From contig NZ_CP060298.1 in assembly GCF_014303395.1 (NCBI RefSeq), positions 930,001 to 994,000 on the forward strand: 64,000 bases of DNA. The letters are read 5' to 3'. Origin of the DNA: Nakamurella sp. PAMC28650. Its GTDB lineage: Bacteria; Actinomycetota; Actinomycetes; Mycobacteriales; Nakamurellaceae. Shown here piece by piece: positions 38,301 to 46,159 of the stretch (positions are counted from its first letter, which is position 1; every line of letters begins with the position of its first letter). A program made the position numbers and the translations under genes. Under the pieces are notes generated by a model. The model worked only from the letters and a program-made list of their open reading frames with translations, had not been told where the DNA came from and searched no databases.

Positions 38301-38663
38301 CTGGACGGGACCACCAAGAATCGGCCGGAGGTGCTGGAGCGCTTCAGTTCCGGCTCGGCGCCGGTCTTCCTGATCAGCCTGAAGGCCGGAGGGTTCGGGC
38401 TCAATCTGACGGAGGCCGACTACTGCATCCTGCTCGACCCCTGGTGGAACCCGGCCAGCGAGGCGCAGGCGATCGACCGGGCACATCGGATCGGCCAGAC
38501 CAAGACGGTGATGGTCTACCGACTGGTGGCCAAGGGCACCATCGAGGAGAAGGTGATGGCCCTCAAGGAGAACAAGGCCAAGCTGTTCTCCAGCGTGATG
38601 AACGACGACGCGGCCGGGTCGTCCGCGTTGACGGCCCAGGACATCCGCAGCCTGCTGTCATGA
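35388..38663 (+). CDS. SWIM zinc-finger SNF2-family helicase
   Basis: A 1091-residue DNA translocase. Near the N-terminus is a SWIM zinc finger (CSCPVRMNCKHVV; Cys72, Cys74, Cys80, His82). After a long central region, the SNF2 ATPase begins with ILADDMGLGKTIQ (about residue 655) and has DEAQ (LILDEAQFVKN), LSLD and the C-terminal helicase block LISLKAGGFGLNLTEAD with RAHRIGQ. Such proteins remodel or displace protein from DNA; those with SWIM domains are widespread in actinobacteria and have no settled role. Its last six bases overlap the end of the opposing DUF2277 gene. Confidence 0.9.
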   Translation: MIDVLSLSRIVGAFTLQKGLEYSRRGAVLSMEITEDPLRISGRVAGSGRVPYQVDVAVTLNGPSILGLTGICSCPVRMNCKHVVAVIISGLSSRGQQDLRPAVPGRPAWERTLAPLVDAGLDRQPSGLIALGLQFELQPAVGDPAATSGALEVPRPARLGIRPVQQGASGKWVRTGISWSSLGYSSYGRTRPDPAHLEWLRAVQSVTGTSGSGSSRYYGSVPAWIQLDLVGGNAIWDLLAGAAELGIALIGSDRGQQAVTVAPEPADLVVDVVRRGGDIGLEALVLTGDGSGEIDDCLVLGEPVRALVSWPSSSAGVPLRERVLLLTRFRTPPAAELISLVDAGYQEIPGCDEQKFLGTYLPVLRQRVQVLSHDGSFQVPVPVPPELWLTVRHLPGHRAGIGWAWRYAGVEEPQQLWPRFSPAAFRDLEQERGILAELQSSLTGAGYLIEGGRLLGEVTLIGMQAVRFLADVLPDLAAHPCVHLEMIGEASYRAAEGEAVIGISGEAVEGRDWFDLQISVSVDGEDVALQDVFVALARAHEYMILPSGTYFALDSERFEQLRRLIEEARGLQDGTGKSLRVSRFQASLWDELQRLGLVDRQAQAWHRSVGGLLDAGEIEVQPVPDGFQAELRPYQQEGFNWLSFLFDSGLGGILADDMGLGKTIQTLALICRAVAGPRGSAPFLVVAPTSVVGNWKSEAARFAPHLKVLTVNETSTRRGVSIADLAGECDIVVTSYALFRLEFDSYEEQEWAGLILDEAQFVKNHQSLGFKNAKKLSAEFKLAITGTPMENNLMELWSLFSITAPGLFGSPKRFGEYYQKPIEKQGETEKLRQLRRRIRPLMLRRTKDQVVEELPPKQEQVIELELNAKHSKVYQTHLARERQKVLGLIGDMDKNRFAIFRSLTLLRQLSLDASLIDEKYAGIPSTKLDALMEQLEDVVAEGHRVLVFSQFTSFLRKVRDRLDANAVQYCYLDGTTKNRPEVLERFSSGSAPVFLISLKAGGFGLNLTEADYCILLDPWWNPASEAQAIDRAHRIGQTKTVMVYRLVAKGTIEEKVMALKENKAKLFSSVMNDDAAGSSALTAQDIRSLLS

Positions 38664-38951
38664 ACCCGCTGTCGATGCACCCGCCGCCCGGGCGGCGATC
38701 CGCGCCTTCACCTCTGGTCGTCGCAGCGGCGGAACGGTCGACGGCGGCTGCTTGCGCGGTGGCAGCTCGGCCAGCAGGTGTCGCGTGACGTGCGCGATCT
38801 CGGCCACCGCCGCCTCGAAGACCTCGCGGTTGGCATCGGACAGCTTGACGATGCCGCTGACCTTGCGCACGTACTGCCGCGCGGCAGCCTCGACCTCGTC
38901 CGGCGTGGCGGCGGGCTCGAGTCCTCGAAGTTCGGTGATGTTCCGGCACAT
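38658..38951 (-). CDS. DUF2277-family protein
   Basis: A 97-residue protein starting MCRNITELRGLEP, the signature opening of DUF2277, and continuing with AARQYVRKVSGIVKLSDAN and a helical middle. The C-terminal 30 residues are Pro/Ala-rich and basic. Members are small soluble proteins of unknown function. It lies nine bases before the start of the opposing-side reading into the GGDEF gene on the same strand, so the GGDEF gene and this one are likely co-transcribed in the leftward direction. Start ATG 38951. Confidence 0.75.
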   Translation of the reverse strand: MCRNITELRGLEPAATPDEVEAAARQYVRKVSGIVKLSDANREVFEAAVAEIAHVTRHLLAELPPRKQPPSTVPPLRRPEVKARIAARAAGASTAGS

Positions 38952-38960
38952 CGCCCCAAG

Positions 38961-39884
38961 CTACGCCCGGCGTTGACCCTTCTCGGCGTACATGGCGGCA
39001 TCGGCCCTGGCCAACAGGGTCCCGGTCTGCTCGTGCGGGCGGCTGACGACGACGCCGGTGCTGACCGAGATGGTCAGCAGATGGTCGGCCCAGGCGATGG
39101 GTTCAGCCACGCAGCGGCCGGCCGCGCCGCGAAAATTCTGCACCGTCGGGTCCGGTGCGGTATCGGGCCGCAAGGCCTTGGCCAGCACGAACTCGTCTCC
39201 GGAGAGCCGCGCCACCAAGGCTCCCGGGGCAGTCAGCTGCTCCAGCCGCCGGGAGATCACCGAGAGGATGTGGTCACCGGCAGCGTGCCCGTGGGTGTCG
39301 TTCACCGACTTCAGACCGTCGACGTCCAGGAAGGCGAGCACCACCTGGTGCTCGCCGGCCAGCCACTCCCGCACGTTGTCCAGGAGAGGCCCGCGGCGCA
39401 GCAGACCGGTCAGCTCGTCGTGATCGGCCCGCTGGCGCCACCGGTGGGCATCGTTGAGCACCGGGTTCACCAGGTCCATGCACGCGATGAACAGGCGGTA
39501 TCCGGCGATGTGGGCGATGCCGACGTGCATCCAGCAGGTCACCGCGGTGCCGTCGTCCAGGATCAGCCGGCGCAGGGAACTCGCCGTCGCCCCTGTCGCA
39601 CCCACGGCATCGGCATCGGCATTCTGCAGCAGGTCCATCGCCAGGTGTTTGGCCGGCGTCCGGTCGCTGAGCGGGATGAAGTCCCGGACCAGCCGACCCT
39701 GGATGCCCTCGACCGGGATCTTCAGCAGGGCCGAGCACGCCTCGTTGGCTGCGACGATCTCGTAGGAGGCGGTATGGGCCACGGCAGCCAGCGGGATGAT
39801 CTGCACCGCGGCGTAGACGGCGGCCAACGCCGCTCCTGTCGGCTGGTCCTCCCGGTGGCCGATCCCGGTTCCGGCATCAGGCAC
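38961..39884 (-). CDS. PAS-GGDEF diguanylate cyclase
   Basis: A 307-residue protein. The N-terminal half resembles a PAS sensor (YEIVAANEACSALLKIPVEG). The C-terminal GGDEF domain has DELTGLLRRGPLL, FLDVDGLKSVNDTHGHAAGD and the active-site loop RLSGDEFVLA. The loop reads SGDEF, a variant still active in some cyclases. It would make cyclic di-GMP in response to a signal. The GTG at 39884 is chosen because GGAGG lies nine bases upstream; the open frame extends further. It has no membrane segment, so the sensor is cytoplasmic. Co-directional with the downstream DUF2277 gene. Confidence 0.82.
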   Translation of the reverse strand: MPDAGTGIGHREDQPTGAALAAVYAAVQIIPLAAVAHTASYEIVAANEACSALLKIPVEGIQGRLVRDFIPLSDRTPAKHLAMDLLQNADADAVGATGATASSLRRLILDDGTAVTCWMHVGIAHIAGYRLFIACMDLVNPVLNDAHRWRQRADHDELTGLLRRGPLLDNVREWLAGEHQVVLAFLDVDGLKSVNDTHGHAAGDHILSVISRRLEQLTAPGALVARLSGDEFVLAKALRPDTAPDPTVQNFRGAAGRCVAEPIAWADHLLTISVSTGVVVSRPHEQTGTLLARADAAMYAEKGQRRA

Positions 39885-39996
39885 TTCCACTGACCTCCGT
39901 CGCACGAGCCCGGGCCCCGGTCCCCGTTGCCGGAGGGCGAGCTGGTGTGACCGCACTGTAGGGCAAGAAGGTGATCGGTGGCCACCCTGCGATCGA

Positions 39997-40791
39997 TCAG
40001 CCGGCCGCCGCGGCGGTGAACACCGGCAGGTATCCCTGGCGCTGGCCGGCGGCCGTCGGATGGTAGGACTCCGCGACGTCGGCCAGGTCGGCTGCGTGCA
40101 GCCATTTGTTCCCGCTGCAGAGCTGGTGGCCGACGAAGGCGGAGCGAACGTCGCCGAAGGTGAAGCCGTGACGTGATGCGGCCGCGGCGATCAGGTCGTC
40201 CACCGCCCCGATGCCCTCGTCGATCTTGGCTCTGGAGGTCTCGGACAACCCCAGGCAGTACCAGACGTGCAGCTGGTAGAAGAGCGGGTAGCCCAGCACC
40301 ACCACCTTCGCGGACGGGGCAGCAGCGGAGATCGCGTGGTAGGTGGCGTCCAGGCGCCCCGGCAGCACCGAGGATGCCTGGTGCTCAGCCGAATCCACTG
40401 CGGCGACGCAGGCCGACGTGCCCTGCAGGATGCAGGTCGTCATGATGTTCGAGAACCCGACGTCGTTGCCGCCCACGGTGATGCTGATCAGCGTGGTGGA
40501 CCTGGACAGGCTCGGCACCTGAGTGCTGATCACGCCGGCCGTGGTCGCCCCGGCACAGGCGACGCTGCGGTAGGAGGCCGGCGCATGGGCGGCACTCCAC
40601 AGCGCGGAGTACGCATTCGTGCTGAGGTCGCAGCTGCCTCCGGTGTAACCGCCGCCGGCGCCGAGGCCGGAGGAGTACGAATCGCCGAGGGCGACGTACT
40701 CCTGGGGGGCCACCGCGCCGGCGGGCGCGGCCCAGACCGCGGTGAGAACCAGTGCCAGTGCCGAGATGACCACATACCTGATCGGGCGCAT
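39997..40791 (-). CDS. Secreted SGNH/GDSL esterase-lipase
   Basis: A 264-residue exported hydrolase. The signal peptide (VVISALALVLTAVWAAPAGA) is followed by block I with the catalytic Ser (ALGDSYSSGLGAGGGY), the oxyanion Asn in VGGNDVGF and the catalytic His in ESYHPTAAGQ. Six cysteines outside the motifs suggest three disulfides, as in secreted Streptomyces esterases. It would cleave acyl esters of lipids or polymers outside the cell. It is divergent from the PlsC gene with 92 bases between. Confidence 0.87.
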   Translation of the reverse strand: MRPIRYVVISALALVLTAVWAAPAGAVAPQEYVALGDSYSSGLGAGGGYTGGSCDLSTNAYSALWSAAHAPASYRSVACAGATTAGVISTQVPSLSRSTTLISITVGGNDVGFSNIMTTCILQGTSACVAAVDSAEHQASSVLPGRLDATYHAISAAAPSAKVVVLGYPLFYQLHVWYCLGLSETSRAKIDEGIGAVDDLIAAAASRHGFTFGDVRSAFVGHQLCSGNKWLHAADLADVAESYHPTAAGQRQGYLPVFTAAAAG

Positions 40792-40883
40792 CCAGCAGGT
40801 ATACCACTGCCGGGTGACGACCGCCCAACAGCGAGGTCGACCGTTGTGCCCAACCCGGGAGGGCCGCGGCGGCGAACACAGCG

Positions 40884-41654
40884 GTGAGCAACCACCAGGT
40901 GAGCAGGCCCAAGGACCGGCACGACCGCGTCTACCGGACGATCATCCGGATCTTCAAGGCCTTCTTCGCGGTGATGGACATCCGTTTCGACATCCGAGGT
41001 GCGCACCACCTCCCGGCCGGTGGGGCGGCGGTGATCGCCTCCAACCACACCAGCTACCTGGACTTCACCTTCCTGGGTCTGGCTGCCGACCGGCACGGCC
41101 GTCTGGTCCGGTTCATGGCCAAGGGCTCGGTCTTCCGGCTGCCCGTGATCGGATGGTTGATGCGGGCCATGGGGCACATTCCGGTGGAGCGCGCGACCGG
41201 CGCCCCGGCCTACCGGTATGCCTACCGGGCGTTGCAGGACGGCCAGTTGGTCGGTGTCTTCCCGGAGGCCACCATCAGCCGGGCCTGGACGCTGAAGCCG
41301 TTCAAGCGGGGCGCGGCCACCCTGGCGTCGGAGCTGGCCGTGCCGTTGATCCCGACGATCACCTGGGGTGGCCATCGACTCGTCACCGTCGATGGCCGGG
41401 GGTCCCTCCGCCGGCACATCCCGGTGATGATCTTCGTGGGCGAGCCGATCCATCCGCAGCCCTGGCAGAGCATCGAGGAGATCGACGCGCTGCTCCGGAC
41501 GGCGATGGGTGAGCTGCTCGACGCCGCCCAGCGCGAGTACCCGGACCGACCGGTCAGCCTGCGCGACCGGTGGTGGCTGCCCCGTCATCTCGGGGGCAGC
41601 GCGCCCGACCCCGTCCAGGCCGCCGTCATCGACGCGGCCAAGGTGCGCATCTGA
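40884..41654 (+). CDS. 1-acylglycerol-3-phosphate acyltransferase (PlsC family)
   Basis: A 256-residue acyltransferase. The catalytic NHTSYLD motif (HX4D) is near residue 54, and the phosphate-binding block reads GVFPEATIS, where the usual glycine of FPEG is Ala. PVERA and an LxPTITWGGH block follow. Such enzymes make phosphatidic acid, or in actinobacteria acylate other lipids such as mannosides. One hydrophobic segment near 35-60 would bring it to the membrane. Start is a GTG preceded by a purine-rich stretch. It stands alone between two esterase genes that face it. Confidence 0.84.
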   Translation: MSNHQVSRPKDRHDRVYRTIIRIFKAFFAVMDIRFDIRGAHHLPAGGAAVIASNHTSYLDFTFLGLAADRHGRLVRFMAKGSVFRLPVIGWLMRAMGHIPVERATGAPAYRYAYRALQDGQLVGVFPEATISRAWTLKPFKRGAATLASELAVPLIPTITWGGHRLVTVDGRGSLRRHIPVMIFVGEPIHPQPWQSIEEIDALLRTAMGELLDAAQREYPDRPVSLRDRWWLPRHLGGSAPDPVQAAVIDAAKVRI

Positions 41655-41671
41655 ACGTTCGCACCCCACGA

Positions 41672-42373
41672 TCAGGCCGCCGGGCGGTCACCGATCGCGC
41701 CGGCGAAGACCTCGGCGATGCCCGCGTAGCCGAGGTCGTTGGGATGGAAGTGATCGGGGGCCAGTCTGCCCTTCCAGCTCGTCGTCCGCGGATCGCGCAG
41801 ATCGGCGATGACCAGACCACGTTCGGCCGCGATCCGGTCCAGGGTCGCGTTCGCCTCCAACGCCGCCCGGGAGGGGTTCGGCTGGCTGGCCACCACGGAA
41901 GCGACCGGCAGGCGCCTGAGCATCTGTCCGAACAGCTCCGGGAAGACCTTGCGGTAACGCGGGCTGATCAGGTCGTTCGACCCGATCAGCACGGTGACCA
42001 GGGCCGGCTCGATGCCCAACGCCTCCAGCGCCGGGAGCTGACGGTCCAGGATGTCGGCGACCCTCGCCCCGCTGGCCGACAGGTTGATCAGCCGACGGGG
42101 CACCGAGCCCTGTTCGGCGAGCTGACCCACCCAGCCGCGGTCGAACGCCGACGCGCCGATGCCGAGCGTCATGGAATCACCCAGCGCACACCACAGCGGG
42201 CCGCTCTGCTCCAGGGCGCTGAGGTTGGACGCACGCCAGTGCCCGGCGTACGGCGCCACCTGATCCTGGACCTGACGAACCCCCGGCACGACCCTGGACA
42301 GCAACCTGACCACCGGCCCGGACGGCCGTCCGGTGAGGTTCGTGTAGTCGAACGGGGTGTCCTGCTCGGTCAT
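41672..42373 (-). CDS. SGNH-family hydrolase (cytoplasmic)
   Basis: A 233-residue SGNH hydrolase without a signal peptide. Block I is ALGDSMTLGIGA, the oxyanion Asn is in LIGSNDLISP and the catalytic dyad is DHFHPNDLGYA. The start ATG at 42373 overlaps the stop of the GGDEF-EAL gene as ATGA, and the frame extends upstream only as an antisense-like shadow of that gene. Translational coupling to a c-di-GMP turnover protein is unusual and suggests a shared role. The acyl ester or lysophospholipid substrate is unknown. It converges with the PlsC gene, 17 bases apart. Confidence 0.84.
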   Translation of the reverse strand: MTEQDTPFDYTNLTGRPSGPVVRLLSRVVPGVRQVQDQVAPYAGHWRASNLSALEQSGPLWCALGDSMTLGIGASAFDRGWVGQLAEQGSVPRRLINLSASGARVADILDRQLPALEALGIEPALVTVLIGSNDLISPRYRKVFPELFGQMLRRLPVASVVASQPNPSRAALEANATLDRIAAERGLVIADLRDPRTTSWKGRLAPDHFHPNDLGYAGIAEVFAGAIGDRPAA

Positions 42374-44844
42374 CCGACCCTTCCCGGGGTGCTGCGGCGG
42401 CCACGAGCAGCCGGTGTGGCCGCTGGCGTCCAGTGTGCCCCGGGGGCCAGCAGACCGGATTCGAGCTCGGCAGCCGTGCCCGGCCTGGCGAACAGGAACC
42501 CCTGCGCGGTCGGGCATCCGAGGCGGCGCAGCGCGGTCACCTGACCCTCCCGCTCCACACCCTCGGCGGTGACCGTCAGGCCGAGATCGCGTCCGAGGGA
42601 AAGGAAGGCGCGCAGAAACCGTTCCGCATCGGCGTCCCGGTCGATGTCGTCGATGAAGCTGATGTCGATCTTCAGTGCGTCCAGCGGAATCTGCCGCAGG
42701 TGCAGGAGCGAGGAGTAACCGGTGCCGAAGTCGTCGAGAGAGAGGGACGCGCCCAGCTCGCGCAGCCGGCTGGTCACCGTCCGCGCGGTCGCCAGGTCGC
42801 CGAGCAGGGCGTCCTCGGTGATCTCGAGGACCAGCTGCTCCGGCGGGACGTCGTAGCGGGCCAGGATCGAGGCCACCCGATCCGGGAACTGCTGGTCGAC
42901 GATCAGCTGCGGTGGGATGTTCACGCCCGTCCGGAGACCGTGGTCGCCCAGATTCCTGGTCCAGGTCGCCATCTGCCGGCAGGCCTCGTTGAGCATGTGA
43001 TCGGTCAGCTCGGTCATCAGTCCCGCACGCCCGGCGAGTGGGACGAACTCCACCGGCGACACCTGCAGGCCGTCGTGCATCCACCGGGCCAGGGTCTCGA
43101 CGGCCGTCATCCGCCCGTCCTCCAGGTTGATGATCGGTTGGTACACCGCGACGATCCCGCCCGTCCGCAGAGCGGTCCGCAGTGGCTCCCGGAGCCGAAG
43201 ATCGACGGCCGCGGGCAGCACCATGGTGGATTCCCACAGGGCCAGCCGGCCCTTGCCGGATCGCTTCGCCGAGTACATCGCCACGTCGGCATGTGCCAGC
43301 AGCTCGTCCAGCGTCGGGATCGTCTGTTGTCCGTCCAGGTCGGTCACCCCGACGCTGATGCCCACGTGGATGACGATCTCGTTGACCGTGAAGGGTGCCC
43401 GCAACGCGTCGATGATCCTGGTCGCCACCGTGGTCGGCTCGCTCCCGTCCTCCAGCAGGACCGCGAACTCGTCGCCGCCGAAACGCGCGATGGTGTCTCC
43501 GTCGCGAAGCGCTCCGCGGAGCCGTTCGGCGACCCGGATCAACACCTCGTCACCCGCGGCGTGCCCGTACGTGTCGTTGACGGCCTTGAAGTCGTCCAGA
43601 TCGCAGAACAGCAGGCCGACCGGCCGTAGGTCGCGCCGATGCAGATCAAGGGCGTGCGCCACCCGGTCGGTGAACAGGGCCCGGTTGTGCAGCCCGGTCA
43701 ACTGGTCCTGGAACGCCTGCCGGACGAGTTGGGCCTCGCGGGAGGCGACCACCCCGAGCAGTTGGCGGTTGTCCCGGACGGTCAGGTACTGGCGGAGCAG
43801 CACTGCGCTGACGGCGACCGTCAGCGCGGCCGTCTCCACCACCCCGGCGCCCCGGCCGGTGATCGCGCGGAACCCGACGGTGGCCACCGCGATGGCCAGC
43901 GGCAGGTAGGGCAGCATGCTCGCGCCGGGGGGCTGGCTCGGCGGCGGGCTGTTCCCGGTGGCCCGGTCGACGGCCAGCAGCCGCCCTCCGATGGTGGCCG
44001 CGCAGCCCAGGAAGAGGAAGGCGGCCGCCCAGCCGATGTCCGGCAGCCGGGCCTGGTAGTCCGTGGACTCCAGGGCGGCGAAGCCGGCGTCGGCCAGGGC
44101 CATCACCGAGACGCCCCCGGCCAGCAGGACGAGGGCGAGTCGATGCCTGGTGGGCTGCGACACGATGTAGAAGGCGAGGCCGATGATCAGCAGGTCGCCC
44201 GTCGGGTAGGCGATCGTCACGATGGCCAGCAACCCGGTGACGGGGGCCCGGCCGTCGTTCGCGAACGGTGACGCGGTGGCCCAGTAGATCGCGATCAGGG
44301 CGGCCAGCAGCGCAGACCCGTCCAGCACCGACCGGACCCGGTCGATCTTCCCGCCGGCCGGCGGGAACAGCAGGAGGCAGGCGATCGCCCCGATCGGGAA
44401 GACCAGGAAACCGACGTCCGCGAGGGAGGGGTAGGGCACCTGGCCGTCGTAGCCGACGTCGAGCACCGTCCACAGGAGTTCACCGACGGCCCATCCGGCG
44501 CAACCCACGCTGATCGCCCGCCAGCTCCGGCGCATCCGGCCGCTCGTCGATCGTGCGGTCCGTCGGCACGCGAGCCAGGCGATGACCGCTGCCGCCAGCT
44601 GTCCGAGGTCGGAGACGATACGGCCGGAGGTGATCCAGGGGAACACGATCGGCAGAGCCGTGACGGCGAGCACGACCGCACCGATGACCAGGGCGGAGTT
44701 GGAAGGACGCAGGCGGTCCCTGGACCGGGTGGGCGTGTCGGCGGCTACCACTACGGGACGCGTCCTCTCGGGTCTATCCGATCGTGGCCGGTCAGCCACT
44801 GAGTTTTCGGTCGCTTGAGGAGGGTCCCGACAGTCCCGCCCCAC
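42370..44844 (-). CDS. Membrane GGDEF-EAL cyclic-di-GMP protein
   Basis: An 824-residue protein. About eight or nine hydrophobic segments fill residues 50-370 and form an uncharacterised membrane sensor. The GGDEF domain is intact (DQLTGLHNRALF, CDLDDFKAVNDTYGHAAGDEV, RFGGDEFAVLL). The EAL domain has ETLARW in place of EAL and keeps the catalytic loop DDFGTGYSSLLHL and AEGVE. It could therefore make or degrade c-di-GMP, or do both with one domain regulatory. Its stop overlaps the next gene as ATGA. The GTG start at 44844 is the longest choice; a GTG about fifteen codons further in is also possible. Confidence 0.87.
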   Translation of the reverse strand: MGRDCRDPPQATENSVADRPRSDRPERTRPVVVAADTPTRSRDRLRPSNSALVIGAVVLAVTALPIVFPWITSGRIVSDLGQLAAAVIAWLACRRTARSTSGRMRRSWRAISVGCAGWAVGELLWTVLDVGYDGQVPYPSLADVGFLVFPIGAIACLLLFPPAGGKIDRVRSVLDGSALLAALIAIYWATASPFANDGRAPVTGLLAIVTIAYPTGDLLIIGLAFYIVSQPTRHRLALVLLAGGVSVMALADAGFAALESTDYQARLPDIGWAAAFLFLGCAATIGGRLLAVDRATGNSPPPSQPPGASMLPYLPLAIAVATVGFRAITGRGAGVVETAALTVAVSAVLLRQYLTVRDNRQLLGVVASREAQLVRQAFQDQLTGLHNRALFTDRVAHALDLHRRDLRPVGLLFCDLDDFKAVNDTYGHAAGDEVLIRVAERLRGALRDGDTIARFGGDEFAVLLEDGSEPTTVATRIIDALRAPFTVNEIVIHVGISVGVTDLDGQQTIPTLDELLAHADVAMYSAKRSGKGRLALWESTMVLPAAVDLRLREPLRTALRTGGIVAVYQPIINLEDGRMTAVETLARWMHDGLQVSPVEFVPLAGRAGLMTELTDHMLNEACRQMATWTRNLGDHGLRTGVNIPPQLIVDQQFPDRVASILARYDVPPEQLVLEITEDALLGDLATARTVTSRLRELGASLSLDDFGTGYSSLLHLRQIPLDALKIDISFIDDIDRDADAERFLRAFLSLGRDLGLTVTAEGVEREGQVTALRRLGCPTAQGFLFARPGTAAELESGLLAPGAHWTPAATPAARGRRSTPGRVG

Positions 44845-45237
44845 CTGATGGTAGCCATTCTCCCGGCGGACCGGACCCGAACGCTCGTCGGGCGGTGCCC
44901 CAAGGCCCCCCCAGACTCGACGAGATGCGATTCCACAATTGGCGCACGACCGATTCGGCGGCGCCCCGATCAGGTTTCATCGGGTCGATCGTCCCAGCTC
45001 GACCCGACAGGCACACCTCCACGGTCACCGACTCGATACCAGGACGGGCAATCGGGGGACAGAACAACCGATTGTTCTCGACCGGCCCAGGACGACATCG
45101 ACCGGCTGCCAACGGATATGTCTGAATTGCCTTTATTGTCGGGGTGCGGGTCGGCAGTTGGTGGTATTTCACCTGAATGGCGTTGACTATCCGCTCGGAC
45201 CAGCGATTGCTCGGGTGTCAGGTAGAAAATTAGCGGT
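44845..45237. other. Intergenic region, AT-richer, with a perfect dyad
   Basis: 393 bases separate the divergent GGDEF-EAL gene and the unknown membrane protein gene. No convincing coding frame is present. A perfect seven-base inverted repeat (AGAACAA-N4-TTGTTCT) lies at 45061-45078. The last 110 bases are clearly poorer in GC than the surroundings, and TTGACT at 45183-45188 could be a promoter -35 element, with no convincing -10. The region is long enough to hold separate promoters for both genes. Confidence 0.4.
45061..45078. promoter_or_regulatory. Perfect dyad AGAACAA-N4-TTGTTCT
   Basis: Eighteen bases of perfect dyad symmetry in the divergent region between the GGDEF-EAL gene and the gene at 45238. 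It is a plausible binding site for a dimeric regulator. The GAAC and GTTC parts are eight bases apart instead of the four needed for an actinobacterial LexA site. No regulator gene is near it. Confidence 0.4.
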
Positions 45238-46080
45238 ATGACGCTCCTTCTATCGTCGGTAATTTCGACCGCGAACGATATCGGCCGGAAATCCAATTCC
45301 CTCCCTCCCGTGTACCTGGGCCCGGCCGAGGTGGGTACGGGCCCGGCCCAGGTCACCACCATCCGGGAGGCAGCGCGGGTAGCGATGCTCCGCACCCGGC
45401 GAATGACCCTGCTCGGCAACGTGCCTCTGGTCGGGCATCTCGTGGTGCCGTGGCTCTGGCCGCTGCACCTGGCGATCGTCGGTGCCACGGCCGGGCACAT
45501 CCGTCACACCCCCGACGCCTCGTTGTCGTTCTGCGACGGGACACCCGCCCGTCGGCAGCCCGGCTGCCGGGCCCTTGCCGCCCTGTCGCTCGGGCTCTGG
45601 CTCGCCCTGGCCGCGGGGGCGTCGCTCGGTCTGTTCGCCCAGGGCCACGACGGGGCCGGTTGGGCGCTGGTGGCCCTGCTGTGCGCAGCACCGGTGATCG
45701 AGCTGCTGGGGCTGATCGAGTTCGCCCTGCTGAATCCGGAGTGGCTGACCCTGAAGCGGGAGCGCCGGCACCGCGGCATCGGCCGTCCCACCATCGTGCT
45801 GACCACGCTGGTGTCGCGCCGGGACGGGCACGACTTCGCCGGCCGGCTCATCCGGCAGGAGTTCCCGCAGTGGCATGCCCTGGGGGCCGCGGTGATCGGC
45901 TATCCCAGCAGCAAGGCCCTGGTCAGCTACTACGTCCGGATGGGCGCACGGCGGGAACGTCCTGGTGAATCGGTAGGGCCGGCGGCCAGGCGGCGGGTGA
46001 CCTTCGATTGCCGGCAGCCGCTGCGCGCTCGCCGGGTCGTCATCGGCGGCGGTCGGCCCGGGTCGACGACGCGTGGCTGA
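45238..46080 (+). CDS. Unknown membrane protein with a conserved soluble tail
   Basis: A 280-residue protein with hydrophobic segments near residues 58-80 (LLGNVPLVGHLVVPWLW) and 110-165 (ALSLGLWLALAAGASLGLF, GWALVALLCAAPVIELLGL). The C-terminal half is soluble, and the stretch FPQWHALGAAVIGYPSSKA followed by YYVRMGARRERPG has a faint similarity to the end of GNAT acetyltransferases, too weak to assign. No Shine-Dalgarno sequence lies before ATG 45238, so the mRNA may be leaderless or the start may differ. Its last 41 bases overlap a small opposing reading frame. Confidence 0.5.
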   Translation: MTLLLSSVISTANDIGRKSNSLPPVYLGPAEVGTGPAQVTTIREAARVAMLRTRRMTLLGNVPLVGHLVVPWLWPLHLAIVGATAGHIRHTPDASLSFCDGTPARRQPGCRALAALSLGLWLALAAGASLGLFAQGHDGAGWALVALLCAAPVIELLGLIEFALLNPEWLTLKRERRHRGIGRPTIVLTTLVSRRDGHDFAGRLIRQEFPQWHALGAAVIGYPSSKALVSYYVRMGARRERPGESVGPAARRRVTFDCRQPLRARRVVIGGGRPGSTTRG

Positions 46081-46159
46081 TCCATCGTTCGATGCGCTCG
46101 AAGGAGTCGCGCAGGATGTCGAGCGCTGCAACGTCGGTGTGTTCGGCCACCTCTGTCAC
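46040..46159 (-). CDS. Very small hypothetical reading frame, coupled to the hydrolase
   Basis: A possible 39-residue protein beginning at a GTG that overlaps the stop of the upstream alpha/beta hydrolase as GTGA. The visible sequence (EVAEHTDVAALDILRDSFER, then IERWISHASS) looks like the start of a helical protein such as a DinB-like domain, but it ends after two turns and a basic tail. It may be the remnant of a longer gene. Coding status is uncertain. Confidence 0.3.
   Translation of the reverse strand: MTEVAEHTDVAALDILRDSFERIERWISHASSTRADRRR

Noticed and set aside
36015-38486. 823-residue minus-strand open frame under the SNF2 helicase
   Set aside because: Antisense shadow; the plus strand has the complete SWIM and SNF2 motifs.
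41672-43237. 521-residue extended frame upstream of the cytoplasmic SGNH hydrolase
   Set aside because: The upstream part lies over the GGDEF-EAL gene in a shadow frame. The ATG at 42373 with GGGAAGGG and the ATGA overlap gives a normal SGNH protein.
45061-45078. LexA SOS box near 45.06 kb
   Set aside because: GAAC and GTTC are eight bases apart, not four.
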